A DNA stretch of 64,000 nucleotides from Prevotella vespertina (GCF_009728485.1 NZ_VVIQ01000002.1:331235-395234), one strand, 5' to 3'; counted from the first letter of the stretch, positions 26,839-36,647 are shown. A program made the numbers and translations. Notes: generated from the letters alone by a model not told the origin.

Positions 26839-26846
26839 TATCTTTG
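26839..26846 (+). promoter_or_regulatory. -7 box before the Xre gene
   Basis: TATCTTTG lies 30 bases before the ATG. The -33 region (TTCTTCG, near 26813) is a weak match. The rest of the divergent gap 26520-26875 is AT-rich and shows nothing else clear. Confidence 0.5.
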
Positions 26847-26875
26847 TAACTAATATTGAGATATACAATCATCTA

Positions 26876-27079
26876 ATGGGACAGAAGAAAGAACATAGCA
26901 ACCTCATTAAGGAACATTTGAAGAAGCGAGGTATCACCCAAACATGGCTCGCCAAAGAGTTGGGTATGAGTTTCAGCATCACCAACGCCTACGTTTGTAA
27001 CCGCAAGCAGCCTAATCTTGCTACCATCTTCAAGGTAGCAGACCTGCTCGGCGTGTCCCCCAAAGAATTAGTGAAATAG
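26876..27079 (+). CDS. Small Xre-family regulator, likely controller of the restriction pair
   Basis: A protein of 67 residues that is almost entirely a Cro/C1-type helix-turn-helix: HLKKRGITQTWLAKELGMSF, then SITNAYVCNRKQPNLATIFK and ADLLGVSPKELVK. Size and position are those of a restriction-modification controller protein. It lies 94 bases upstream of the helicase gene in the same direction. Control of the downstream genes is inference. Confidence 0.75.
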   Translation: MGQKKEHSNLIKEHLKKRGITQTWLAKELGMSFSITNAYVCNRKQPNLATIFKVADLLGVSPKELVK

Positions 27080-27173
27080 GAGTTTATGAAAACAACAATA
27101 TAGATATTCTCAGTGCAATTTCTAAAACTATATTAGAAGTAAACATGAATAATCTATATACGAATAAGAATAT

Positions 27174-30100
27174 ATGAATACAATTCAGCAGCCCAATTCC
27201 CACATCTTTACCAACAGGAATGGGAATACGCTAATGAAAGAATTTGAGGGTGTATTACAGCACAATCCTCAAATCAGAAACCTTGATGCTGTTGTAGGCT
27301 TTCTTCGTGCATCTGGCTACTTCTCCTTACGCCCTTTCCTTGATAATATTGGAAAGGTGAGAGTACTGATAGGCATAGATGTAGACAAATATATCGCTAA
27401 AGCGGCACAGCAAGGAAAACTATTTTTTGGCGCAGAAGAAGAGGTTAAAGAAGAGTATCTCAGAAAGATAAGAACTGACATAGAAACTTCCAACTATCGT
27501 AAGGATATAGAAGATGGAATGTATTTAATGGTACAAGACCTTCTTGACAAAAAACTTGAATTACGCGCTCATCCTTCTAAAAAGATTCATGCAAAGATAT
27601 ATGTGCTATATCCCGATAATTTTAATCAGTACTCTCAAAGTATGGCCATTACAGGTTCAAGTAATTTATCAGGGAATGGATTAGGAATAACACAGGACAA
27701 GCAATATGAGTTCAATGTAAAGTTGGACCGATATGATGATGTGAAATTTGCAAAAGATGAATTCGAGCAGTTATGGAAAGAAGCTGAAGGTTGTGAAATA
27801 ACTTCTGAAGATATAAAAGCAGCCATTGACAGGACCTATCTTAAAGGGGATGTTCCTCCTTATGATCTTTACATTAAGATGCTAATGGAGTATTATGCTG
27901 ACCGTGTACTTGAGACCGACAGTACTGATCCCTTTGATATGCCAGAGGGCTATACGAAATATGATTATCAGATGGATGCCGTCATAGAAGGCTATCAAAA
28001 GCTTATTCGCTACGATGGATTCTTTCTCTCGGATGTGGTTGGCTTGGGTAAGACCATTGTTGCAACCATGATTGCAAAGAAATTCCTTATAGAGAATGGT
28101 TATGAGCACACCAAGATTCTTGTAGTATACCCTCCAGCAGTAGAACAGAACTGGAAGTCTACTTTCAAAGATTTTGGTATAGACAAATACGCCAAGTTCA
28201 TTACAAACGGTAGCTTAAGCAAGGTTCTTGATGAAGAGGATTATAATTATTGGAATGCAGAAGAATATGATCTCATACTTGTAGATGAGGCTCATAAATT
28301 CCGTAGTCATACCACATCAGCTTTTGAGCAACTTCAAGAAATTTGCAAGATGCCACGCTTAGAAGCAGGTAATATTCCTGGTTACAAAAAGAAGGTCATG
28401 CTTATTTCCGCAACTCCTATGAACAATTCTCCAGCTGATATCTATACGGAGATATTACTTTTCCAAGACCCTCGTCATTGTACCATTGATGGAGTTAGCA
28501 ACCTTACTGCATTCTTTTCTCCATTGATAAAAGAATTCAAGAGACTACGAAAAAATAACAATACAAGTATTGAGGATTTTAAACGATTAGCAGAGAAGGT
28601 AAGAGACCGTATCATTAAACCATTAACTGTGCGTCGTACCCGAACAGATATAGAAAGTATACCCCGATACAACAAGGATGTGAATGGATTTCCTAAAGTT
28701 GAACATCCAATTGAGAACCAGTATGAGCTAAATGAGCATTTAGCCAATCTCTTTGAACAGGCTATACAGATTCTTGATAAGCAGCTTACCTATGCACGTT
28801 ATCAAGCTATTGCATACTTAAAACCAGAAGTAGCAAATGGTCTTTATGACAATGCAGAGTTGATAAGCCGTAGCCTTGCAGGTATTCGAAAGAATGGACT
28901 TGTAAAGCGTTTGGAAAGTAGTTTCTACGCATTTCAAGTTTCTATAGAGAATTTCCATCAAGCCAATCAGAATATGATTGACATGTTTGATAATGACAAG
29001 GTCTATATTGCACCAGACCTTGACATCAATCTGCTATTGGAGTCTGGATTATCCGAAGAAGAAATCGAAGAGAAACTTAACGCTAAAGCTTCTAACAATC
29101 CTAAGAACGCAATCTTTCATGCTGCTGATTTCCGTCCAGAGTTTATTGATATGTTACATAATGATCAAGCTATTCTTGAACAAATGTTAGCTGACTGGAA
29201 AGATATTTCTGATGAAGATGATTCTAAGTTTGCCAAGTTTAATGAGTTACTAAAACATGAACTTTTCAGAAGTGATCGAAACCCAGAGAAAAAGTTAGTT
29301 GTGTTCTCTGAGTCAGTTGATACTGTTGACTATCTAAAACGTAGAATCAATCGTAAGGACGTATTAGTAATCTCTGCACAGAATCGCAATAAACAATTTA
29401 AGACAATACGTGAGAACTTTGATGCTAACTACAAGCAGAAGTTCAACGAGTATAATATCATCCTGACGACAGACGTACTGGCAGAAGGTGTCAACTTACA
29501 TCGTTCTAATGTGATTGTGAATTATGATACGCCGTGGAATTCGACAAGGCTGATGCAGCGTATTGGTCGTGTTAATCGTATTGGTTCTGCCTCAAAGCAT
29601 ATCTATAACTATGTTTTCTACCCTTCAAGGGAAGGTAATAAACAAATTAATCTGAACCAGATTGCATTAAGCAAAATCCAATCATTTCATAGTACATTTG
29701 GCGAGGACAATCAAATTTATTCTCAAGAAGAAATTATAGACCGTAACCTAAGTAAATTATTTGAAGAAGGAGTGAACGAGCAAAAGAAAGATATTAACAA
29801 GGAACTACCTTTCTATGAAGAGCTTCGTACTCTCTTTAAGACGAACCGACAGGAATACAACCGTATTGCTAAGATATCCTTGCGCAGTCGAACAGGGCGA
29901 GAGTCTAAAACTATTAATGGTGTTACGCTATCTGAAGACACACTGGTATTCTTAAAGACAAACTTCCGAAAAGTGTTCTTCCTTGTGTCGGAAAATGCTC
30001 AAGAAATTTCCGTTCTTGATGCACTTAATTACTTCAAAGCAACTAAGGATGAGAAACCTGTTACTCGTATAAGCAACCATCACAAGCATGTGGAGAAAGC

Positions 30101-30494
30101 CTTGACAAAGTTCCGTACTATTCAAGACGAGGAAATCCGTATACAAGAAACCTCGCAGAAAGATCTCTCTAATCTGGGTGCTCAGGTTAGTACGGCTATC
30201 AATCTGTTGAACAACTTTATGAATGAGATTGGAGACAATGACCTTTACATCAAAGTTGCACATCTGAAAACATTGGTAGAGCGTGGTGTTATCACCTATA
30301 TTGCCAAGCGTTTACAACGTATCCAGAAAAACCTTCGACGTACTGGCGGTAAAGCTCGAATGACACATGATGAGGCCTTCAGCGAAATCATCACAATGGC
30401 GCAAAAGTATGCCCCTTATTATATTGCAGAAGAAACAATGTTGAATCAACAAGAAACAGACGCAGAAATTATACTTTCCGAAAGTTTCCAATAA
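27174..30494 (+). CDS. PLD-nuclease/SNF2 helicase fusion, putative restriction subunit
   Basis: A protein of 1106 residues. Residues about 20-215 are a phospholipase D-type nuclease domain with a single HKD-like motif, HAKIYVLY (near 138) and GSSNLSGNGLG. A superfamily 2 helicase follows: SDVVGLGKTIVATMIAKKF (Walker A, near 285), LVDEAHKFRS (DEAH, near 370), ISATPMNNSPAD and, in the second RecA domain, TTDVLAEGVNLHRSNVIVNY and RLMQRIGRVNRIGS (near 790). The last 200 residues are helical with no call. It lies 15 bases before a methylase gene. The nuclease-helicase layout recalls ATP-dependent restriction enzymes of the NgoAVII/CglI kind, but with the nuclease and helicase fused. I infer a defence role. 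Confidence 0.85.
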   Translation: MNTIQQPNSHIFTNRNGNTLMKEFEGVLQHNPQIRNLDAVVGFLRASGYFSLRPFLDNIGKVRVLIGIDVDKYIAKAAQQGKLFFGAEEEVKEEYLRKIRTDIETSNYRKDIEDGMYLMVQDLLDKKLELRAHPSKKIHAKIYVLYPDNFNQYSQSMAITGSSNLSGNGLGITQDKQYEFNVKLDRYDDVKFAKDEFEQLWKEAEGCEITSEDIKAAIDRTYLKGDVPPYDLYIKMLMEYYADRVLETDSTDPFDMPEGYTKYDYQMDAVIEGYQKLIRYDGFFLSDVVGLGKTIVATMIAKKFLIENGYEHTKILVVYPPAVEQNWKSTFKDFGIDKYAKFITNGSLSKVLDEEDYNYWNAEEYDLILVDEAHKFRSHTTSAFEQLQEICKMPRLEAGNIPGYKKKVMLISATPMNNSPADIYTEILLFQDPRHCTIDGVSNLTAFFSPLIKEFKRLRKNNNTSIEDFKRLAEKVRDRIIKPLTVRRTRTDIESIPRYNKDVNGFPKVEHPIENQYELNEHLANLFEQAIQILDKQLTYARYQAIAYLKPEVANGLYDNAELISRSLAGIRKNGLVKRLESSFYAFQVSIENFHQANQNMIDMFDNDKVYIAPDLDINLLLESGLSEEEIEEKLNAKASNNPKNAIFHAADFRPEFIDMLHNDQAILEQMLADWKDISDEDDSKFAKFNELLKHELFRSDRNPEKKLVVFSESVDTVDYLKRRINRKDVLVISAQNRNKQFKTIRENFDANYKQKFNEYNIILTTDVLAEGVNLHRSNVIVNYDTPWNSTRLMQRIGRVNRIGSASKHIYNYVFYPSREGNKQINLNQIALSKIQSFHSTFGEDNQIYSQEEIIDRNLSKLFEEGVNEQKKDINKELPFYEELRTLFKTNRQEYNRIAKISLRSRTGRESKTINGVTLSEDTLVFLKTNFRKVFFLVSENAQEISVLDALNYFKATKDEKPVTRISNHHKHVEKALTKFRTIQDEEIRIQETSQKDLSNLGAQVSTAINLLNNFMNEIGDNDLYIKVAHLKTLVERGVITYIAKRLQRIQKNLRRTGGKARMTHDEAFSEIITMAQKYAPYYIAEETMLNQQETDAEIILSESFQ

Positions 30495-30509
30495 ATCAAA
30501 TATCGAACA

Positions 30510-33500
30510 ATGAATTACAAAGAGATTATTGAATCAAAATATAACCGTGAATCATGGCAGCAACTGCTTCATGACATATTCCTGAACAAGGTTACTTTTC
30601 ATAATAGTCCAGGAAAGGTTCATGTAAGCAGTCATTTGGCTAAAGAAGCATTAAACTTGGGTTACATAAAATTGTCAGATGGTTTGACTATTGCCATTTA
30701 CGAAGTAGAACTTGCAGACAATGTAGACATTGAGCGTAATCGGCGTGGCATTCGTGATATGCTCACCACGGACTGGCGCACCAATCATGCAGGTGCTTTT
30801 ATGTTCTGCTATCGCAAGAATGAAAGCATACTACGTTTCTCCTATGTAAGCGAGACTTGGGGCTTCAACAAACAGGGAGAATATGAAAAAATATCTACTG
30901 ATACAAAACGTTATACCTATTTGCTTGGAGAAGGACGTGGATGCCACACAGCTATAAAGCAGTTTGGCAAGTTGAAAGAAAGTAAGCAAGCTTTAACTGA
31001 CATCACCGAAGCCTTTTCTGTTGAGACACTCACCAAACAATTCTACAAAGACTTGTTTGAGTGGTATCAGTGGGCTATAGACGACTCTACTCAGGTAACC
31101 TTCCCTAATAATATAACTACGGAAGATGATGATAGGGACGATGTAGAAAAGAAGGTTATACGTATGATAACCCGTATTATGTTTGTATGGTTTATCAAAC
31201 AGAAGGAATTGGTACCAAACCGAATCTTTGATATTGAATATCTTTCAACAATACTGAAAGAGTTCGACCCATATAGCACGACTGTTGGAAACTACTACAA
31301 TGCCATCCTTCAGAATCTTTTCTTTGCTACCTTGAATTGTGCCATTGAGGACGAGAAGGGCAATACACGTAAATTTGCCACTTCAACTAAACGAGATGTC
31401 AAGACATTATATAGATACGCTGAAATGTTCTCTATCAGCGAACAGGAAATTGTCAACCTCTTCTCAGAAGTTCCGTTCTTGAATGGAGGCCTCTTTGAGT
31501 GTTTAGATAAGACACGCTATATTGATGGTGTTGAACAATGCTATAATTTTGATGGGTTCAGTCGTAATGATGCTCGTTTTGCGGATGGTCGATACAAGCA
31601 TCGTGCTGTAGTTCCGAACATTCTTTTCTTTGAACCAGAGAAAGGATTGCTCTCCATTCTGAGCCGATATAACTTTACTATTGAGGAGAACTCACCTGAG
31701 GAACAGCAGGTAGCACTTGACCCTGAACTATTAGGTAAAGTCTTCGAAAACTTGTTGGGTGCCTATAACCCAGAAACAAAAGAGACGGCACGCAACCAAA
31801 GTGGCTCATTCTATACACCACGTGAGATAGTCAATTATATGGTTGATGAAAGTCTCATTGCCTATTTGGGAAACAATGACTTTGTTCGTTCACTTTTCTC
31901 TTATGATTTCACTTTTGACAAAGCAAAGAGTAATGAATATCTAAAGATTGCTGACAAACTAAAGGCTGTCAAGATACTTGACCCTGCTTGTGGCTCTGGT
32001 GCTTTTCCTATGGGACTGCTCAACAGAATGATTGACATCCTTGAACGAATATCACCTAATGAAGATATTTATGAACTCAAACTGTCTGTTATAGAGAACT
32101 GCCTATACGGCAGTGATATACAGAGTATTGCAGCACAGATAACAAAACTGCGCTTCTTCATTTCCTTAATATGTAATTGTGAGAAAGATGCCTCTAAACC
32201 AAACTTCGGCATCCCAACATTGCCTAACCTTGAAACTAATTTTGTTTCAGCAAACTCACTTATTGCAAAGAAGAAGGAAGACCGTCAGTTAAACCTCTTT
32301 AAAAGTGAAGAGATAGAGTCAATAAAGAAAGAATTACATCAGATACGTCATCTACATTTTTCTGCTAAGTCGACTTCTACAAAACATCGCTTAAGAGAGA
32401 AGGATTTAGACTTACGCAAAAAACTAATAGAACTTTTATCTGATGAGAATAATTTTGCATCTGATGATGCCAAACAACTTGCAGAATGGAATCCATACGA
32501 CCAAAATGCAGTTAGTCCGTTCTTTGATCCTGAATGGATGTTTGGCGTTAATAATGGATTCGATATTGTTATTGGCAATCCGCCATACATACAACTTCAA
32601 AACAATGGTGGAGAATTAGCGAAACTGTATGAAGGGTGTGGATATTCCACCTTTGACCGTAAAGGTGATATCTATTGTCTGTTCTATGAACGTGGATGGC
32701 AGCTATTGAAGAAGGATGGGCACTTATGCTATATTACGTCCAACAAATGGATGCGTGCAGGATATGGAGAGAAGACAAGAGACTTCTTTGCAAATAAGAC
32801 AAACCCATTGCTACTTATAGACTTTGCTGGAGTGAAGATCTTTGAGAGTGCTACTGTTGACACAAATATCTTACTTTTCTCAAGGTCTAATAACCAGCAT
32901 AAAACAACCTGTGCCATTACCAATAAGCAGAATAAAGATAGCGTAAAGAATTTGAGCGATTTTGTGCGGCAACAAGATACCATTTGTGACTTCTCAACAT
33001 CGGATAGTTGGGTAATCTTGTCACCTATCGAGCAAAGCATCAAACGTAAGATAGAAGCAGTCGGTACACCATTAAAAGATTGGGATATCCAAATCAACTA
33101 TGGCATAAAGACAGGATGTAACGAGGCTTTTATAATATCGACAGAGAAAAGGAAAGAAATCCTTGATAACTGTCAAACTGAGGACGAACGTAAAAGAACA
33201 GCTGAACTTATTCGACCAATTCTGCGCGGCAGGGATATAAAGAGATATGGCTATGTGGACAATGGATTATTCTTAATCAACACCCACAATGGCATTAGAA
33301 ACAAACTCCCACGCATTGACATCAACGATTATCCTGCTGTAAAGACACATTTAGACCAATATTGGGACAGAATCTCCACTCGTGCGGATAAAGGTGACAC
33401 TCCATATAATCTTCGTAACTGCGCTTATTTGGAGGATTTTTCTAAGCCAAAAGTTGTATACATGGAAATACAAACCGATAATCCAGAAGAAGGTTACCCA

Positions 33501-33857
33501 TTCCCATGCTATTCTTATGATGACAATAGGTGTATTGTCTTAAATACTGCATACATAATGAGTAGTGAAACTACAGACCCAAGATATGTACTTGGTATAC
33601 TTAACTCAAGACTAGGAAAGTTCCTTGTAAAGCTGTATGTAATCCAATTGCAAGAAAGGCAATTCAGGATGTTGTCTCAATATGTTATGAATTTTCCTAT
33701 AGCACATCCAACAAAAGAACAAGAAAACGAAATGATACACCTTGTACAAGATGTATTAGTACACCAATCTTTGGCATCAGAAAAAAGAATTGATAACCTT
33801 GCATTTCAAATATACGGTCTTACAGAAATAGAGATTAAATCACTTATTAGCAGGTAG
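30510..33857 (+). CDS. Eco57I-type adenine DNA methyltransferase with specificity domain
   Basis: A protein of 1115 residues. The first 430 residues are an uncharacterised domain that I cannot assign firmly. The methylase core begins with the FYTPREIVNYMVDE helix, then motif I ILDPACGSGAFPMG (near 488) and motif IV IGNPPYIQL (near 687), which is the N6-adenine NPPY. The C-terminal 300 residues are a TaqI-C-like target-recognition region (LRGRDIKRYGYVDNGLFLIN, EDFSKPKVVYMEIQ). Restriction could come from the PLD helicase or from an unrecognised nuclease in the N-terminal domain. The specificity part has a rearranged second copy right downstream. Confidence 0.88.
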   Translation: MNYKEIIESKYNRESWQQLLHDIFLNKVTFHNSPGKVHVSSHLAKEALNLGYIKLSDGLTIAIYEVELADNVDIERNRRGIRDMLTTDWRTNHAGAFMFCYRKNESILRFSYVSETWGFNKQGEYEKISTDTKRYTYLLGEGRGCHTAIKQFGKLKESKQALTDITEAFSVETLTKQFYKDLFEWYQWAIDDSTQVTFPNNITTEDDDRDDVEKKVIRMITRIMFVWFIKQKELVPNRIFDIEYLSTILKEFDPYSTTVGNYYNAILQNLFFATLNCAIEDEKGNTRKFATSTKRDVKTLYRYAEMFSISEQEIVNLFSEVPFLNGGLFECLDKTRYIDGVEQCYNFDGFSRNDARFADGRYKHRAVVPNILFFEPEKGLLSILSRYNFTIEENSPEEQQVALDPELLGKVFENLLGAYNPETKETARNQSGSFYTPREIVNYMVDESLIAYLGNNDFVRSLFSYDFTFDKAKSNEYLKIADKLKAVKILDPACGSGAFPMGLLNRMIDILERISPNEDIYELKLSVIENCLYGSDIQSIAAQITKLRFFISLICNCEKDASKPNFGIPTLPNLETNFVSANSLIAKKKEDRQLNLFKSEEIESIKKELHQIRHLHFSAKSTSTKHRLREKDLDLRKKLIELLSDENNFASDDAKQLAEWNPYDQNAVSPFFDPEWMFGVNNGFDIVIGNPPYIQLQNNGGELAKLYEGCGYSTFDRKGDIYCLFYERGWQLLKKDGHLCYITSNKWMRAGYGEKTRDFFANKTNPLLLIDFAGVKIFESATVDTNILLFSRSNNQHKTTCAITNKQNKDSVKNLSDFVRQQDTICDFSTSDSWVILSPIEQSIKRKIEAVGTPLKDWDIQINYGIKTGCNEAFIISTEKRKEILDNCQTEDERKRTAELIRPILRGRDIKRYGYVDNGLFLINTHNGIRNKLPRIDINDYPAVKTHLDQYWDRISTRADKGDTPYNLRNCAYLEDFSKPKVVYMEIQTDNPEEGYPFPCYSYDDNRCIVLNTAYIMSSETTDPRYVLGILNSRLGKFLVKLYVIQLQERQFRMLSQYVMNFPIAHPTKEQENEMIHLVQDVLVHQSLASEKRIDNLAFQIYGLTEIEIKSLISR

Positions 33858-33877
33858 ATTCAAAACTACCTGCTAAT
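33846..33877. terminator. Perfect hairpin over the methylase stop codon
   Basis: ATTAGCAGGTAG (33846-33857) and CTACCTGCTAAT (33866-33877) form a 12-bp stem with an 8-nt loop. It spans the stop codon and separates the methylase from the opposing partial copy. It could be a two-way terminator or a recombination site; neither flank has a strong U-tract. Confidence 0.5.
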
Positions 33878-33884
33878 GGCTTAA

Positions 33885-34285
33885 TCAAAGGTTTAAGGAT
33901 TCCAAATAACTTATTTCTTCAATATCTAACCCATATATTGCATATATGCGCTCAGAAAGAATTCGCTTCAAGTTACTATTGGCTGGAGTACTGAGTAACT
34001 GTTCAACAATTTCTACAACCTCCTCATTTATGGTGGAGGGAATAGGAAAGAGTATAATGTTTTGTGCCCCAACTTGAGCATCACCGACTCCTGTTTTATT
34101 CATATTAGTAATTTCACTGTACCATATTAGGGGTGACGAATTTAAGAATCCTAAGATGTGTGCTAGATGATTGCCTGTTAGTAGATAGCAAGCATTGTTC
34201 AGCATTATACCATTGTTGTCTATTGCAAAAGCCAACCGGCTTCCAATAATCTTCCAAATAATTTTTGGCTTAGAAAAATCCTCCG
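33885..34285 (-). pseudogene. Silent C-terminal specificity half of a second methylase copy
   Basis: On the minus strand a frame runs from EDFSKPKIIWKIIGSRLAFA (34285) through NACYLLTGNHLAHILGFLNS to the stop at 33885. It is the end of a TaqI-C-type recognition domain. It begins with a 17-bp block (GAGGATTTTTCTAAGCC) identical to 33432-33448 in the active gene but in the opposite direction. After that block the two sequences differ, so it encodes an alternative specificity half with no start of its own. Confidence 0.75.
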
Positions 34286-34288
34286 ATT

Positions 34289-34540
34289 TTGCGTGGCAGG
34301 GATATTAAGAGATATAGGTATGAGTGGGCTGAATTATGGCTTATTGCCACTTTCCCCTCACGCCATTACAATATTGATGAATACCCAGCTATCAAACAAT
34401 ATCTGCTTTCTTTCGGTATTGAAAGGTTGGAGCAAACAGGCAAAACGCATATTGTAAATGGTGAGAAAGTGAAAGCCCGAAAGAGAACCAGCAATAAGTG
34501 GTTTGAGACACAAGATAGCATTAGTTATTGGGTCGAATAA
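34289..34540 (+). pseudogene. Silent first specificity half, inverted relative to its neighbours
   Basis: Plus strand: LRGRDIKRYRYEWAELWLIA, then a long recognition segment ending SNKWFETQDSISYW and a stop just after it. It starts with the same LRGRDIKRY anchor as the active gene (GGCAGGGATAT at 34295-34305 and 33228-33238) but then diverges. The order expected for one domain would place it between the two flanking minus-strand pieces in their direction, so this segment alone has been flipped. Confidence 0.72.
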
Positions 34541-34797
34541 GTTCAGCCGTTCTTTTACGTTCGTCCTCAGTTTGACAGTTATTAAGGATTTCTTTCCTTT
34601 TCTCTGTCGATATTATAAAAGCCTCATTACAGCCAGTTTTAATGCCATAATTAATTTGGATATCCCAATCCTTTAATGGTGTTCCCACTGCCTCTATCTT
34701 GCGTTTGATACTTTGCTCAATAGGTGACAGTATTACCCAACTATCTGATGTGGAGAAATCGCACGCTGTATGCTGCTGCTGTACAAAATCGCTCTAA
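34537..34797 (-). pseudogene. Inverted copy of the methylase segment before the specificity domain
   Basis: The reverse complement closely matches 32951-33219 of the active gene: SPIEQSIKRKIEAVGTPLKD, WDIQINYGIKTGCNEAFIIS and TEDERKRTAELIRP, with scattered mostly synonymous changes. It provides about 260 bp of inverted homology with the active gene and overlaps the altered 3' end of the ASCH gene. Confidence 0.8.
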
Positions 34798-35143
34798 TAG
34801 GTTCATCAAAGATATAGGCATCCTCTATATGCCATTGATGTTTCACTGGTACTGCCCAGACCGAAGTAGAGTCGTCGCAATCTCCATTTACTGTTACATA
34901 ACCAATGATTGCTGAGTACTCCAGGTCTTCATACTCAGGGAAATTACCGAACATTTGTTCGTTCTCTATTTCATTGTTTACGTTAAAGATGGTGCGATCA
35001 GCGAAATTCTTTGGAGCTTTCGTCGATGAGACATGTATCAAGATGCGGCCCTTATAGTTGGGAGCCCACGTTCTGTTCTCTATGTCTTTCAGCCCGCTCA
35101 CTAATAATGAGGCCCATGGCTGTCTTACGGATAATGTTTTCAT
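34733..35143 (-). CDS. ASCH-domain protein with replaced C-terminus
   Basis: A protein of 136 residues. MKTLSVRQPWASLLVSGLKD, IENRTWAPNYKGRILIHVSS and WAVPVKHQWHIEDAYIFDEP are the ASCH (PUA-like) fold; members bind or process modified RNA or nucleosides. After FDEPIRAIL the normal ending is lost. The last 22 or so codons come from the methylase copy read in another frame, so the 3' end was overwritten at about 34797. The fold may still form because only the end strand is affected. It is alone on the minus strand, 48 bases after the DUF2130 gene. Confidence 0.75.
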   Translation of the reverse strand: MKTLSVRQPWASLLVSGLKDIENRTWAPNYKGRILIHVSSTKAPKNFADRTIFNVNNEIENEQMFGNFPEYEDLEYSAIIGYVTVNGDCDDSTSVWAVPVKHQWHIEDAYIFDEPIRAILYSSSIQRAISPHQIVG

Positions 35144-35191
35144 CTTCTCAAGTATTTAATAGATAAGGATTCTACAGTAACGACACAACGC

Positions 35192-36601
35192 CTATTCCTC
35201 GTCGTCTGTGATTTCTACTGCTGCCTGTGCATTCCGAGCCTCATCAAACTTCGCCTTCATCGTTGGGTTATTAGTTGTGAGTCTACGAATGGTCAATTTC
35301 TCGGTATCCTTAGTAGCAAGGCGCAGGTTGTTTTCACTACTAACCAACTCCGCACGCACCTTTTGCAGTTTAGATATGGTAGCGTCTATATCCCTAATCG
35401 CATCATCAAACTTTCTTGTATAGAGCTCATAATGTCTACTAAACTTTTCTTTGAAGTCCTCCATCTTTGCCTCAAAGTTCGTTACATCCACCTCCTTACT
35501 CTGTGCTAAGATGAGTTGCTTCTTGTATTCCAAAGCGTTCTTCGATGCCTGCACCAACAGTGTGATGAAAGTCACAAAGAATTGTGGGCGAATAACATAC
35601 ATCTTCGGATAGACATGACTCTTATTTACGATACCACTGTTATATAGCTCACTGTCTGCCTCCAACAAACTGACCAACACGGCATACTCACATCCCTTCT
35701 TCTTTCTATCCTCATCTAACTTCTTCAAGAAGTCTTCGTTCTTATGTTTGGTGGCAGTAGTATCCATCTCGTTCTTCATCTCAAACATGATAGATAGGTA
35801 TTCTGTCCCATCCTCACTATCTCGGAAGATGAAATCACCCTTCGTACCATCACTGGCATCATTGTCTTTTTCAAAATAAGCATTAGGCATCAGTGGACGC
35901 AGATAACGTTCGAACTCATCACTACAATGCTGCTCTAACGTCTCACCGACCATCTTTGTAGACATCTTCGACTTCAGTTCCTTGTAATAGTCTATCTGCT
36001 CTTGCTTCATCCGCAACTCTCTCTCATGTTGCTTCTGCAAGTCTGCTTCATGTAGCTGAGCCTTACTCCTCTCCTGCTCTATCTCGTTCTGCAGCATCAC
36101 AATCTTGTTTTCTTTCTCTTGTGCTGCCTGCTGCGCCTTGTTACGCTCATCCATCACAGCCAACTGCAGTTTGTCACCACTCTGGCTGATCTCAGACTTT
36201 AACTCACTGATCGTCTTTTCCTTTTCAGCGAGTGCAATCTTCATTTCACTTGTCTTCTGCGACTCTATCCCTTCTAACCGTGCTTTAAGTTTAGCTATCT
36301 CCTCATTCATCTCCGACTTCTGTCGAGACAGCTCACTCTCTTTCTCACCTTTTAGTCGCTCTATCTCAGCCACCTTCTGACCTAATTCCTTCTCCTTTTC
36401 CGACAACTTATTTTGGAATGTCTGCTCGGTCTTCGTCGTAACCAACGCCAATTCTGCCTTGTTACGCTCGTCCATCTCAGTCATTCTTCTCTTCACCTCA
36501 GCTTCGATTTCCTTAGTCTTAACCTGGTTCAATATAGAAGCATAGTCGGCCTCATCCACCTTGAAGATATTTCCACACTTAGGGCATTTTAGTTCTTTCA
36601 T
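35192..36601 (-). CDS. DUF2130 protein: zinc-ribbon, long coiled coil, nuclease-like domain
   Basis: A protein of 469 residues. It opens with a two-cysteine zinc-knuckle-like CPKCGNIF. A long coiled coil spans about 30-215 (repeated EKE, KSE and LKARLEGIES). Residues about 220-370 are the DUF2130 domain (EQHCSDEFERYLRPLMPNAY, GDFIFRD, SIMFEMKNEMD), where D...E-x-K (EMKN) resembles a PD-(D/E)xK nuclease core. A second coiled region (350-440) follows. The family is often near restriction genes. The nuclease reading is inference from the motif. It has its own promoter and is probably cotranscribed with the ASCH gene. Confidence 0.8.
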   Translation of the reverse strand: MKELKCPKCGNIFKVDEADYASILNQVKTKEIEAEVKRRMTEMDERNKAELALVTTKTEQTFQNKLSEKEKELGQKVAEIERLKGEKESELSRQKSEMNEEIAKLKARLEGIESQKTSEMKIALAEKEKTISELKSEISQSGDKLQLAVMDERNKAQQAAQEKENKIVMLQNEIEQERSKAQLHEADLQKQHERELRMKQEQIDYYKELKSKMSTKMVGETLEQHCSDEFERYLRPLMPNAYFEKDNDASDGTKGDFIFRDSEDGTEYLSIMFEMKNEMDTTATKHKNEDFLKKLDEDRKKKGCEYAVLVSLLEADSELYNSGIVNKSHVYPKMYVIRPQFFVTFITLLVQASKNALEYKKQLILAQSKEVDVTNFEAKMEDFKEKFSRHYELYTRKFDDAIRDIDATISKLQKVRAELVSSENNLRLATKDTEKLTIRRLTTNNPTMKAKFDEARNAQAAVEITDDEE

Positions 36602-36639
36602 AATCCTATTCTTTAAAGTTATTATTTATGTTACGTGTG

Positions 36640-36647
36640 CAAAGGTA
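36640..36647 (-). promoter_or_regulatory. -7 box of the DUF2130 gene
   Basis: Minus-strand TACCTTTG lies 39 bases before the ATG. No strong -33 box. The remaining gap to hsdR (36648-36928) shows no gene that I can support. Confidence 0.45.
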
